Of a DNA stretch of 64,000 bases, positions 27,953-35,795 are shown piece by piece. The notes beneath the pieces are model-generated. The model made no database searches and was not told the origin of the DNA. It saw only the letters and a list, made by a program, of their open reading frames with translations. The stretch's first letter is position 1. Each line of letters starts with the position of its first letter. Source of the stretch: Peptococcaceae bacterium UBA4068 (GTDB lineage Bacteria > Bacillota > Dehalobacteriia > UBA4068); the NCBI GenBank assembly GCA_002382665.1, contig DFZA01000009.1, forward strand, positions 310,001 through 374,000, given 5' to 3'. Made by a program: the position numbers and the translations under genes.

Positions 27953-27987
27953 GAAGTCAAATGCTCGTTACTAGAGCATTTGACTTC
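27953..27987 (-). repeat. Palindromic hairpin at the 3' end of the PPAT-like gene
   Basis: Perfect 14-bp arms (27953-27966 and 27974-27987) around a 7-base loop, some 18 bases after the stop codon. There is no U-run after it on the minus strand, so it is more likely a stability or processing element than a terminator. It shares the CAAATGCTCG core with the hairpins at 26357 and 31519. Confidence 0.65.
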
Positions 27988-28004
27988 TTCTCCTCAATCT
28001 AATC

Positions 28005-29189
28005 TTATAACAGCTCTAAAGCTGCGGCTATGCCAGCTGCGGTATCGTATTTCTTACCAAAGTCCTCAAATGTTTTCCCGATCATTCCCAATACGGCAGG
28101 AACCATGATCGGGCGGGCAGTATAGCCCATATGACCTATTCTAAGTATCAGTTTGGCATGGTCGCGCAATCCAGCTGCAATAAATAAACCATACTTTTCA
28201 CGCAGATGATAACGGAATTTAAGAGTATCAATGCCTTCAGGACATTTAAAGGTCGTGCAGGCGTTGGCAGCAATATCATCAGTAGCAGCCCAAGTCTCCA
28301 GACCCATCGCACGCAGGCCGACACGATATGCTTTTGCGACTTGAGCATGACGCGCAATAACATTATCAAGGCCTTCAGCCAACATTTCATCGGCGGCAGC
28401 GCTGATACCATATACCAGTGATACGGAAGGAGTGCAAGGATAGCCAGCGCAGTCGGTATCAATCCACATTTCTTTCCAATCCAACAGGCACATTTCGCTC
28501 CATCTGGGCGGATTTTTCTTTTTCATTTTATCCCAAGCTCTATCGCTTACGGCTAACATGCTCATTCCGGGAGGTGCGCCAACACATTTCTGAGAACCGG
28601 TTACCAGAACATCGGTTTTCCAATCATCAACATTAACATCATAACCGCCAACTCCGGAAACGCTATCAACAATAGTGATAACTCCTCTTTCATGAGCTAA
28701 TCGGCAGATATCTCTTGCGGGGTTTAGAGTGCCGGAAGGAGTTTCGGAATGCACCATTGAAAGAACCTTAACATCAGGATTTTCGTTCAGTGCCTTTTCT
28801 ACGGCTTCAACAGGTACGGCCTCGTTATATCCAACGCCAACTTCGATTGTTTTACCACCGTAAGCATCAATCCAGCCTTCGTATCCTTTGCCAAAGTAAC
28901 CTGAGACAACATTGATGCATTTGTCTCCAGGGGCAATCAAACCATATGCAGCAGCTTCTAAAGCAAGTACAGCATCACCCTGTACTAAAACAATATCATT
29001 TTTGGTTTTCATGATTTCTTGATACTTTTTGGTAGTATCCTCGAAATATTTCATGAAAGCAGGGTCATAGTGATGCAGTACCGGCTGACCGGTTGCCGCC
29101 AAAACATATGGCGAAACCTCGGTCGGGCCAGCGGCCATGGTGAACATCGGCCATCCCTTTGTCGGAACAGGCTGTCCAGTCTTACTCAT
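28005..29189 (-). CDS. Class V aminotransferase resembling pyridoxamine-pyruvate transaminase
   Basis: PLP fold-type I transaminase, 394 residues. Motifs in order: AGPTEV (residues 20-25), QGDAVLALEAA (70-80), SGYFGKGYEGW, SETPSGT (148-154), IVDSVSG with the pyridine-binding Asp175, the Schiff-base Lys201 in GSQKCVGAPPG, and RIGHMG with Arg350 plus Arg342. From memory, the arrangement (the KC-GAPPG-VS-RAW-KMK block, the two arginines, an acidic residue where most relatives have GSG) resembles pyridoxamine-pyruvate transaminase of Mesorhizobium, which makes pyridoxal and alanine. Alanine-glyoxylate or other amine substrates remain possible. AAGGAGAG precedes the ATG at 29189. ECF transporter and AOR genes surround it. 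Confidence 0.82.
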   Translation of the reverse strand: MSKTGQPVPTKGWPMFTMAAGPTEVSPYVLAATGQPVLHHYDPAFMKYFEDTTKKYQEIMKTKNDIVLVQGDAVLALEAAAYGLIAPGDKCINVVSGYFGKGYEGWIDAYGGKTIEVGVGYNEAVPVEAVEKALNENPDVKVLSMVHSETPSGTLNPARDICRLAHERGVITIVDSVSGVGGYDVNVDDWKTDVLVTGSQKCVGAPPGMSMLAVSDRAWDKMKKKNPPRWSEMCLLDWKEMWIDTDCAGYPCTPSVSLVYGISAAADEMLAEGLDNVIARHAQVAKAYRVGLRAMGLETWAATDDIAANACTTFKCPEGIDTLKFRYHLREKYGLFIAAGLRDHAKLILRIGHMGYTARPIMVPAVLGMIGKTFEDFGKKYDTAAGIAAALELL

Positions 29190-29228
29190 AGTTACACTCT
29201 CCTTTTGTTTTTACTTATAATTAAATGC

Positions 29229-29246
29229 TTGCTTAATAAGAAGCAA
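29229..29246. promoter_or_regulatory. Inverted repeat upstream of the PPAT-like gene
   Basis: TTGCTT (29229-29234) and AAGCAA (29241-29246) flank six bases, about 40 bases upstream of the ATG at 29189. The size and position fit an operator, but no regulator is known. Confidence 0.3.
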
Positions 29247-29753
29247 ATAATCACTAAAAATATTAATATTTCGGTATATATAAATAAAAATTTCTGTTAA
29301 TTGTGATTATTACTAAGAATATTGTATGTTTTTATCAGTAATAAATAATGACATGCTGAAAGTCCTATATAATCTGAGTTACATTTAAATTTTTATTAGC
29401 TTGATCAACTTCCTACTAATAGATGTTATCACGCAGTAGCCTGTTTAGTCAAGATTAGCGCATGCTAATAATGCAATTTTCTGTATTTAATAAATATTCT
29501 TAAATAAAGACAACTTCTGTATAAAAATATTATGCATTATTGATTATTTTTAAACGAAAATTTCATATCTTTAATCATATTATTGCATTTCTATTGCAAT
29601 ATTAAGCGGTTTGATTATTATTTATGCATCGAATTAAATAAATCGTTAATGTATATTTACCTTAAACACTTATCATTATGAATAATTTAGAATTATAATT
29701 AATCATAATAAAGAAAATTTCTAAAAAATAATTTAAAATTAATATTTAAAAAG
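29247..29753. other. AT-rich intergenic stretch, nothing recognised
   Basis: About 500 bases of very AT-rich sequence between the PPAT-like gene and the terminator of the S-component gene. I saw no ORF with a ribosome site, no RNA motif and no clean promoter pair. Confidence 0.4.
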
Positions 29754-29800
29754 CTAAAAAATGCTTGCCAACCCTTTTTATTTTAGGTCAACAAGCATTG
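29754..29800 (-). terminator. Intrinsic terminator downstream of the second S-component gene
   Basis: AATGCTTG/CAAGCATT arms with further weak pairing inside, followed on the minus strand by six U residues; about 135 bases after the stop at 29936. Confidence 0.7.
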
Positions 29801-29935
29801 TTATTTTATTGATACTAAATTATTGACAATTTGAGTGAGATAAATAAAGCAAGGATATGAAATAATTGAATTAACAAAGAAGTAGATAAAGCTTTTTATA
29901 TTTTTAATACTATATCAAATTAATCATATGCACAG

Positions 29936-30496
29936 CTAAATTGACTTCACCTCTCTACCTTTTTGTTTTTTACCAAATTGGGAAATTTGAGGATAAGCTT
30001 TTTTAACAACAAAGACGAGCGGGATAGCAATAATCGCAGCAACTACCTGCTGAACGATCTGACTTGGAAAGTCAACAAGCGCGGGGCCAAAGCCATACAA
30101 TACTAACATTGCGAGAAAGTAACCACTGGCGTCAACAATACTACCCCATATCCAGCCTATAAAAATCCATTTAAGTGTGTAACCACCGGCGCGGGCAATC
30201 AAGCCGGCAACAAGCCCCTGAGAACCATGAATAATCATTGAAAAGATTATCCACTGAGGATAACCCGTAACCAAGTCACCAATACCTGTACCAGCAGCGG
30301 CTGCGATCATACTGATCCACGGTCCAAATGTAAATGAAACCCAATAAATACCAACATTAGACAAATTCATATAACCTTTTGTGGGTGCCAACGGTATTCT
30401 CAGAGCGATTGTCAAAAAACAGACCAGAGCAATAAGCACCGCAACCAAAATTACCATACGCAAATTCAATTTTCTTGCAAAATTTTCTTTTGCCAT
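29936..30496 (-). CDS. ECF transporter S component (copy 2)
   Basis: Substrate-binding membrane subunit of an ECF-type vitamin transporter. About 187 residues with five to six helices. The N-terminal cytoplasmic tail is followed by ALRIPLAPTKGYMNLSNVGIYW and FTFGPWISMIAAAAGTGIGDL, a pattern like the riboflavin-type/PF07155 S-component superfamily, where the loop after the first helix contacts the ligand. The ATG at 30496 has AAGGA just upstream; a frame opening at 30562 is longer but lacks a site. It is very similar to the copy at 30893. The ligand is not known; the neighbouring PPAT-like genes suggest a B6 vitamer or other amine. Confidence 0.85.
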   Translation of the reverse strand: MAKENFARKLNLRMVILVAVLIALVCFLTIALRIPLAPTKGYMNLSNVGIYWVSFTFGPWISMIAAAAGTGIGDLVTGYPQWIIFSMIIHGSQGLVAGLIARAGGYTLKWIFIGWIWGSIVDASGYFLAMLVLYGFGPALVDFPSQIVQQVVAAIIAIPLVFVVKKAYPQISQFGKKQKGREVKSI

Positions 30497-30618
30497 ATAT
30501 CCTTCTTTCTCTATGCCGGCAAATAAAAATAAAAATCTATAGGTTATTTTTGCAAAAATCATGCTATGTTATACCTCAAATATTAAGAATCAATAATGAT
30601 TTTGTAATATGAATCTTA

Positions 30619-30646
30619 TTTATAGCCCAAGTAGGTAGTTTGCCAA
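30619..30646 (-). promoter_or_regulatory. Promoter for the second S-component gene
   Basis: Minus strand TTGGCA (30646-30641), 16 bases, TATAAA (30624-30619), about 120 bases upstream of the start at 30496 and downstream of the terminator at 30705-30746. Confidence 0.5.
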
Positions 30647-30704
30647 TAAAATTAAACAAGAAGCTGTAACCATGTACCGCTCAAAGAAAAAATAGATATT
30701 GAAA

Positions 30705-30746
30705 GAAAAGGACCTCCCATTGCAGAATAAAACAATGGGAGGTCCT
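30705..30746 (-). terminator. Intrinsic terminator downstream of the first S-component gene
   Basis: Perfect 14-bp arms AGGACCTCCCATTG/CAATGGGAGGTCCT (30709-30722 and 30733-30746) followed on the minus strand by UUUUCUUUC. It separates the two S-component genes into distinct transcripts. Confidence 0.85.
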
Positions 30747-30892
30747 ACTATCGGCATTCGGTAAAAGTAATAAATAATTGCCAAATAATTTATGTTTTTC
30801 TGTTGCACATATGAAATATTACATATTATCAATCTTATATGCTTGATACGCCGTTAAATTACAAATTTATCGCATGTATAATTAAATTTGAC

Positions 30893-31444
30893 TTACTGCT
30901 CTTCCCATTTCTGGGTTTTGCCGAGTTGAGAAATCGGAGGGTAAGCTTTTTTAACAGCATATACGAGCGGGATACCAATAATCACAGCAACAATCTGTTG
31001 AATTACCTGTCCCGGGAAGTCAACAACTGCGGGGCCCCAACCATACATCCAAGCTGTTGCGCCGAAGTAGCCAAGACAGTCTACGATGCTGGCAATAAAC
31101 CAACCTAATAACATCCATTTAAGTCTATAACTACCTGCTCGGGCAATCAAGCCGGCAACTAGACCCTGGGCACCATGAATGATCATTGAGAAGACCATCC
31201 ACTGAGGATAACCCATAACAGCGTCAGCAATACCAGTACCAATACCACCTGCGATCATGCTGATCCACGGACCAAATGTAAATGAAGCCCAATAAATACC
31301 AACATTAGACAAATTCATATAACCTCTTGTGGGCGCCAGCGGTATTCTGACAACAATTGTCAAAACACAGATCAAAGCAATAAGTACCGCAATCAGAGTA
31401 ACCGTACGTGAATTCAAAGTATTTGCTGATTTTTCTTTTACCAT
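30893..31444 (-). CDS. ECF transporter S component (copy 1)
   Basis: Paralogue of the gene at 29936 (183 residues), sharing RIPLAPTRGYMNLSNVGIYW, FTFGPWISMIAGG and the GYPQW-FSMIIHG-QGLVAGLIARAG block. Five to six membrane helices and a basic C-terminal tail. AAGGAGG lies 8 bases before the ATG at 31444; an upstream start at 31483 gives a lysine run and no site. Differences between the copies fall mainly in the later helices (for example GYFGATAWMYGWGPAVVDF versus GYFLAMLVLYGFGPALVDF), which could tune ligand choice. It is the most upstream gene of the ECF/aminotransferase/AOR module. Confidence 0.85.
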   Translation of the reverse strand: MVKEKSANTLNSRTVTLIAVLIALICVLTIVVRIPLAPTRGYMNLSNVGIYWASFTFGPWISMIAGGIGTGIADAVMGYPQWMVFSMIIHGAQGLVAGLIARAGSYRLKWMLLGWFIASIVDCLGYFGATAWMYGWGPAVVDFPGQVIQQIVAVIIGIPLVYAVKKAYPPISQLGKTQKWEEQ

Positions 31445-31518
31445 AAAAACAACCTCCTTTTTTTTCTTTTTTGATCTGGACAATTATAAAACGAGTTCTT
31501 CGGTCATAATTAAGGACT

Positions 31519-31566
31519 GGGAACAAACGCTCGGTACTAGCATTCATTCTCCGTTCCCTCATCAAC
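31519..31566. repeat. Third, degenerate copy of the aminotransferase 3' hairpin
   Basis: The stretch matches the region around the 26357 hairpin (GGNAACAAANGCTCGGT, then TCCGTTCC and ATCAAC) with several mismatches that break the stem. It lies about 75 bases upstream of the S-component gene at 31444, not behind an aminotransferase gene. Confidence 0.55.
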
Positions 31567-31612
31567 ATAATAATATTTGCGAGCGTTCAACTTTATGCAA
31601 ACGTTTCTGAAT

Positions 31613-31697
31613 AACAACCCCTTAAAAAATAAAATATAATTAAAAGCAAACTATGATACGATTCAGTATTATAGTCTGCTTTATTTAAGGGATGTTA
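31613..31697. repeat. Long imperfect palindrome
   Basis: Outer arms AACAACCCCTTAAA and TTTAAGGGATGTT, and inner arms around AGCAAACTAT / ATAGTCTGCT, give an 85-bp imperfect inverted repeat. It directly precedes the IS3 remnant and may be a decayed insertion-sequence end or a MITE. Confidence 0.5.
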
Positions 31698-31716
31698 TTA
31701 AATAGGCGATCATTAT

Positions 31717-31877
31717 CAAAATGAGGAATTAAAGCTCCATCATGGCAAATCGGTGAAAGAAATGAAGGCATTTATTGTAATACATACATTACTACAATTA
31801 TGAGCCGGCCTTTGCATGAGTTAAAAAAACTGACTCCGACTGAATATCAGCGAAGTCAGTTGAAAGCCTACTTTTAA
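31717..31877 (+). pseudogene. Remnant of an IS3-family transposase C-terminus
   Basis: Translating the + strand in pieces gives KLHHGKSVKEMKAFI, then in another frame YIHYYNYE, then after a further one-base shift RPLHELKKLTPTEYQRSQL and a stop at 31875-31877. This is the usual end of IS3/IS150-type OrfB (Y-YNYERP, LKKLTP-EYR). Two frameshifts and the absence of the upstream catalytic domain make it inactive. It marks the border between the ECF/aminotransferase module and dapA. Confidence 0.7.
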
Positions 31878-31931
31878 GTTATCCGTTTTTCTTGACACTC
31901 TTCATTTTAGCGGCTCTTTTTGTTCTTTCAG

Positions 31932-32813
31932 CTATAAAAGCTGATAATCTTTTAACATATTATCTAAGATTTGTTTTTGCTCATTTGTTGGTTCCGTCAG
32001 AGGCAGGCGGCAATTTCCTAGATCCCAACCAATACGATTCAAGCAATATTTAAGTGGTAGCGGACTACTGGTGATAAACAATTTACGCATCAGCGGGAAG
32101 AGATCGAAATGTGCACGGCGCGCGGCCTGCCAATTGTCTGCAAAACAATCATCAATCATTTTCTTCATTTGATTTCCGACCAGATGAGAAGCAACGCTAA
32201 TCACACCGACGGCTCCTAACGACAGCATTGGCAATGTTAATGAATCGTCGCCGCAATAAATCTTAAAGTCATCATCGCTGATTCTGATCAGCTCGCTGAC
32301 CTGATCCATACTGGAGCAAGCCTCTTTTAAGGCTACTATATTACTGTAATCAGCGGCCAACTGCAGCGCTGTATTTGGTTCCATATTAAGATTGGTGCGC
32401 GAAGGCACATTATATAAAATAACCGGTAAAGAGACAGACTCGGCAATTGCTGCAAAATGAGCATAAATGCCATCCTGAGGCGGTTTATTGTAATATGGGG
32501 TAACCGCCAAGACTGCATCGACACCTAGTGACTCAGCTTTTTTGCTCAATTCTACTGAAAGAGCTGTTTCATAACATGAGGTTCCAGCGATAATTTTTGC
32601 TCTTGCACCGACATGATGCTTGATCTCGGCAAACAAACGCAATTTTTCTTCACTGCTTAACGTTGGACTTTCTCCGGTAGTACCGCAAACCACAAGGCTA
32701 TCGGAACCATTGTCAAGCAAAAAATCAGCCAATTCACATGCTTTTTTATAATTAACACGATAATCAGCATCGAACGGTGTTACCATCGCCGTTATTAATC
32801 GCCCAAATTCCAT
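31932..32813 (-). CDS. dapA: 4-hydroxy-tetrahydrodipicolinate synthase
   Basis: Condenses pyruvate with aspartate semialdehyde in lysine, diaminopimelate and dipicolinate synthesis. The 293-residue protein has the TIM-barrel signature GTTGESPTLSSEEK (residues about 43-56), the catalytic tyrosine in ILYNVPSRT and the Schiff-base lysine in IVALKEACS. Length is typical. GGAGG precedes the ATG at 32813. It is the last gene of the dpaA-dpaB-asd-dapA run, the same order as the Bacillus spoVF-asd-dapA locus, so it likely serves spore dipicolinate as well as cell-wall synthesis. Confidence 0.96.
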   Translation of the reverse strand: MEFGRLITAMVTPFDADYRVNYKKACELADFLLDNGSDSLVVCGTTGESPTLSSEEKLRLFAEIKHHVGARAKIIAGTSCYETALSVELSKKAESLGVDAVLAVTPYYNKPPQDGIYAHFAAIAESVSLPVILYNVPSRTNLNMEPNTALQLAADYSNIVALKEACSSMDQVSELIRISDDDFKIYCGDDSLTLPMLSLGAVGVISVASHLVGNQMKKMIDDCFADNWQAARRAHFDLFPLMRKLFITSSPLPLKYCLNRIGWDLGNCRLPLTEPTNEQKQILDNMLKDYQLL

Positions 32814-32863
32814 AATCAGTTTCCTCCGTGCAATATGTTAAAGAGAGTTTCTCCATCAATTTA

Positions 32864-33883
32864 TTATATCAGTTTTTCGGCAACTAATAACTGAGCAATT
32901 TGCACCGCATTGGTTGCCGCGCCTTTTCTCAACTGATCCGCAACAACCCATAAGCATAATCCGTTATCAACGGAAATATCCCTGCGAATACGGCCGACAT
33001 AAACTTCGTCTGTATCGCTGCTGATTATAGGCATCGGATAAACCTTGTTTGCCACATCGTCCAAGACGATTACACCGGGCGCCCTCGACAGTATTTCCCG
33101 CGCCTGACCCGGCGTCATTTCCCGCACGAACTCAATATTGACAGCCTCAGAGTGGCTGCGATAAACCGGCACGCGTACTGCCGTAACGCTGATTTTGATT
33201 TCCGGCGCATGAAACATTTTCTGCGTTTCCCAAACCATCTTCATCTCTTCTTTGGTATAATCATTTTCCTTGAATATGTCAATATGAGGAATAACATTAA
33301 AAGCAATCTGACAAGGAAAGATATTCGTCTCGACTTGGGCGTTTGGGTCATTGCTCAACAGCCTGGACTGGGTGGCCAACTCATTAATACCTTCCGCGCC
33401 GGCGCCGGACACAGCCTGATATGTAGACGCAACAATACGGGTAATCTGTGCAGCATCATGCAACGGCTTTAACGCCGTAACCATCTGAATCGTAGAACAA
33501 TTGGGATTAGCAATAATTCCTTTATGCCAGCGAACATCTTCAGGGTTAACTTCCGGAACTACCAGCGGAACATCGTCATCATAGCGGAAGGTGCTGCTGT
33601 TATCAATGACAATAGCTCCTACAGCCACTGCTGCCGGAGCAAATGTCTTTGAAGCGGAACCACCGGCAAAAAGGACTATATCAATACCGGTAAAACTATT
33701 GTCGGTTGTTTCACTAACCGTATATTCCTTACCCATAAAGTTAAGTTTTTTACCATGGGAACGCTCACTGGCCAATAAGCGGAGGTCTCCTATCGGAAAA
33801 TCTCTCTCAGCTAAAACTTTTAATATTTCCTGACCGACTGCACCTGTTGCGCCCACCACAGCAATATTATATCTCTTACTCAA
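32864..33883 (-). CDS. asd: Aspartate-semialdehyde dehydrogenase
   Basis: Reduces aspartyl phosphate to aspartate semialdehyde with NADPH. The 339-residue protein begins with the nucleotide-binding GATGAVGQE, has the catalytic cysteine in NPNCSTIQ (about residue 129) and later the HSEAVNIE motif. The start codon is TTG at 33883, supported by GGAGG eight bases upstream. It lies between dpaB and dapA on the same strand and supplies the semialdehyde used by DapA. Confidence 0.96.
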   Translation of the reverse strand: MSKRYNIAVVGATGAVGQEILKVLAERDFPIGDLRLLASERSHGKKLNFMGKEYTVSETTDNSFTGIDIVLFAGGSASKTFAPAAVAVGAIVIDNSSTFRYDDDVPLVVPEVNPEDVRWHKGIIANPNCSTIQMVTALKPLHDAAQITRIVASTYQAVSGAGAEGINELATQSRLLSNDPNAQVETNIFPCQIAFNVIPHIDIFKENDYTKEEMKMVWETQKMFHAPEIKISVTAVRVPVYRSHSEAVNIEFVREMTPGQAREILSRAPGVIVLDDVANKVYPMPIISSDTDEVYVGRIRRDISVDNGLCLWVVADQLRKGAATNAVQIAQLLVAEKLI

Positions 33884-33967
33884 CTTTACAACCTCCAGAT
33901 AATCAAGTTAGCTATATAAGCTATACTTAAATATTATACATCTGGAAAACCATTATTTGCAAGAGTT

Positions 33968-34570
33968 TTAATCAGTCTGTTGGCAAAATATCGGCTGTAT
34001 TTGATGCCCTTTAAGCGCGGCGGCAATGGTTGGCGCCAACAGTTGCCAATCGGCAATTAGCGAATTGGGCTTTAATTCCGTGTCGTCCTGAACAAACGGT
34101 ACAAAATATAAATGTTTGCGGTTTAGCAGCGTTCCGATGTTGCTGAAATTTGCAGCTAAGGCATCATTACTCGAAACGGCAATTACCAAAGGCCTGTTGT
34201 TGCGTAAATGAGCTTTAGCGGCCATCAATACCGGCGTATCGGCAATACCGGCAGCCAATTTGGCTAAACTATTACCGGAACAGGGTGCAATCACCATAAT
34301 ATCGAGTAATGCCCGAGGACCGATCGGCTCTGCGGCAGCAATCGTATCAATAATCTCAATCGTGGCCGCGGCTCTGCTAACCTGATCACGCCAATAGTTT
34401 CTATCGCCAAACCGGGTATTATAATCACGTACCGAAAATGATAATATCGGGGTGATAATTGCTCCGCCTTCACGCAATTGTGCTATTTGCGGCACAACTT
34501 TGGATAATGTACAAAATGAACCGGTAAGGGCAAAACCAATTCTTATGCCTAAAAAAGGTTGCTGATTCAT
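33968..34570 (-). CDS. dpaB: Dipicolinate synthase subunit B
   Basis: Flavoprotein-fold partner (SpoVFB) of dipicolinate synthase, which oxidises dihydrodipicolinate to dipicolinic acid, the calcium chelator of endospores. The 200-residue protein shows GFALTGSFCTLSKV at the N-terminus and IAPCSGNSLAKLAAGIADTPVLMAAKAHLRN in two adjacent segments, both characteristic of SpoVFB. The ATG overlaps the end of dpaA by four bases (ATGA). Presence of both subunits argues that the organism makes, or recently made, endospores. Confidence 0.94.
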   Translation of the reverse strand: MNQQPFLGIRIGFALTGSFCTLSKVVPQIAQLREGGAIITPILSFSVRDYNTRFGDRNYWRDQVSRAAATIEIIDTIAAAEPIGPRALLDIMVIAPCSGNSLAKLAAGIADTPVLMAAKAHLRNNRPLVIAVSSNDALAANFSNIGTLLNRKHLYFVPFVQDDTELKPNSLIADWQLLAPTIAAALKGHQIQPIFCQQTD

Positions 34571-35499
34571 AATTCACTCCCCTTTTCTGCTAAAAGCTGC
34601 TCTAATAAACAGGGGTAAACGGTTGCCAGAATTTCACCCATCGTCTGCGCCGCATAACGTCCCGGTAAGCCAAAAGCAGGAGTGGCTTTAATACCTAAGC
34701 TACGGGCAGCCTCAAAGTCACAACCGCCTGGCGCTGCCGATACATCTATAATCAGGCAATCTTTCTTCAGTTTAGCCAGCAGCTCTTGATCAATTACTAA
34801 CGCCGGAGCGGTATTAAATATCAAATCGGCCGCGGATGCCTCAACAGCTAAATTCTGCCATTCGGCAACAGTCCATCCATCTTCCACCGCTTTTTCACGT
34901 CGTCGGCTGGAGCGATTGATAATCGTTACCGTCATGCCTAACCCTTGCAGACGCGGCGCCAGCGCATTGCCAATACGACCATAACCGATAATCAAAGCTC
35001 TTCTGCCCCAAAGATAGCGTTGGTCGGCGGCTATAGCAATTGCCAACGCTGCCTCAGCAGTGGCAATTGCGGCAGGCCCGGCAATTTCTTCCATTTCGGC
35101 GGTTTCAATTAGTCTCAGGTCTGCTGCAGTAGTTAATTCACGCAGCTGATGAGAGATCACTCCTGCTAAAACCGGCGCCTGCGCAGGAAGTACTAAAAAA
35201 TCTTCCGTTGTCAATCCTGGCGATAAAAGCTCTCCGCAATAGAGTTTTCCTCCCTCGCGTAAGCCAGGTATTGGCATTATTACAGCATCAACGCCCGTCA
35301 TAGCCTCAGCTGCCGTTTCACAAAAATAAGCGCCATTGGGCAACAATTCCGGCGGTCGGGCAAAACAACGCAACCGCCAGCCGCGCTGATCCAGAACAGT
35401 TATTAATTGCTGCTCACGGGCATCGCCGCCTAAAATAGCAACCGTAAAAGGAGACGTATGATGAAGGCGCTGCTCAACTATTTTTGCAAAGACAGCCAT
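34567..35499 (-). CDS. dpaA: Dipicolinate synthase subunit A
   Basis: NAD(P)-binding catalytic subunit (SpoVFA) of dipicolinate synthase, produced in the mother cell during sporulation in Bacillus. The 310-residue protein begins with a variable region containing VAILGGDAREQQLI, then a Rossmann segment ALIIGYGRIGNALAPRLQGLG (split across about residues 167-188), and ends with AAPGGCDFEAARSLGI and GLPGRYA motifs typical of DpaA. It overlaps dpaB. The start at 35499 lacks a strong ribosome site. No mother-cell promoter could be assigned. Confidence 0.93.
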   Translation of the reverse strand: MAVFAKIVEQRLHHTSPFTVAILGGDAREQQLITVLDQRGWRLRCFARPPELLPNGAYFCETAAEAMTGVDAVIMPIPGLREGGKLYCGELLSPGLTTEDFLVLPAQAPVLAGVISHQLRELTTAADLRLIETAEMEEIAGPAAIATAEAALAIAIAADQRYLWGRRALIIGYGRIGNALAPRLQGLGMTVTIINRSSRRREKAVEDGWTVAEWQNLAVEASAADLIFNTAPALVIDQELLAKLKKDCLIIDVSAAPGGCDFEAARSLGIKATPAFGLPGRYAAQTMGEILATVYPCLLEQLLAEKGSEL

Positions 35500-35589
35500 A
35501 GCATCACCTCAAAATAGAGATTTATATAACAGTATATGGATTAACCAGAAACGGTGTGTCAGAAAAACACGCAAATAGAACCAATAAAA

Positions 35590-35771
35590 AAAGCCGCTAG
35601 TTGCGGCTTCAGACTGTCAAAAAAGTGTTCAGCGGGCCGAGAAACGAGCGAGACCAGGCGCGTTCGAAACCGGCGACGCAGGCGCATAAAAGATGCGTCG
35701 AGGAGACGGGGACGGACACAACGACGTATCGCGAAGTTTATCGACACGCTGAAGCCACTAGTTGCGGCTTG
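35590..35771 (-). repeat. Structured intergenic repeat, copy A (core type 1)
   Basis: Member of a four-copy family. Core 35611-35753 starts GACTGTCAAAAA and ends GTTTATCGACACGCTGAAG; complementary flanks (AAGCCGC...GGCTTCAG and CTGAAGCC...GCGGCTT) add an outer stem. On the minus strand it begins about 25 bases after the dgt stop and closes with a CAGCG/CGCTG stem and U-run. It shares its core with copy C at 43431. Confidence 0.85.
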
Positions 35772-35795
35772 GTGTTATCGGGTTTATTGGGTTAA

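Noticed and set aside
30620..30832. 70-codon minus-strand frame between the S-component genes
   Set aside because: It spans the terminator hairpin at 30705-30746 and has no ribosome site.
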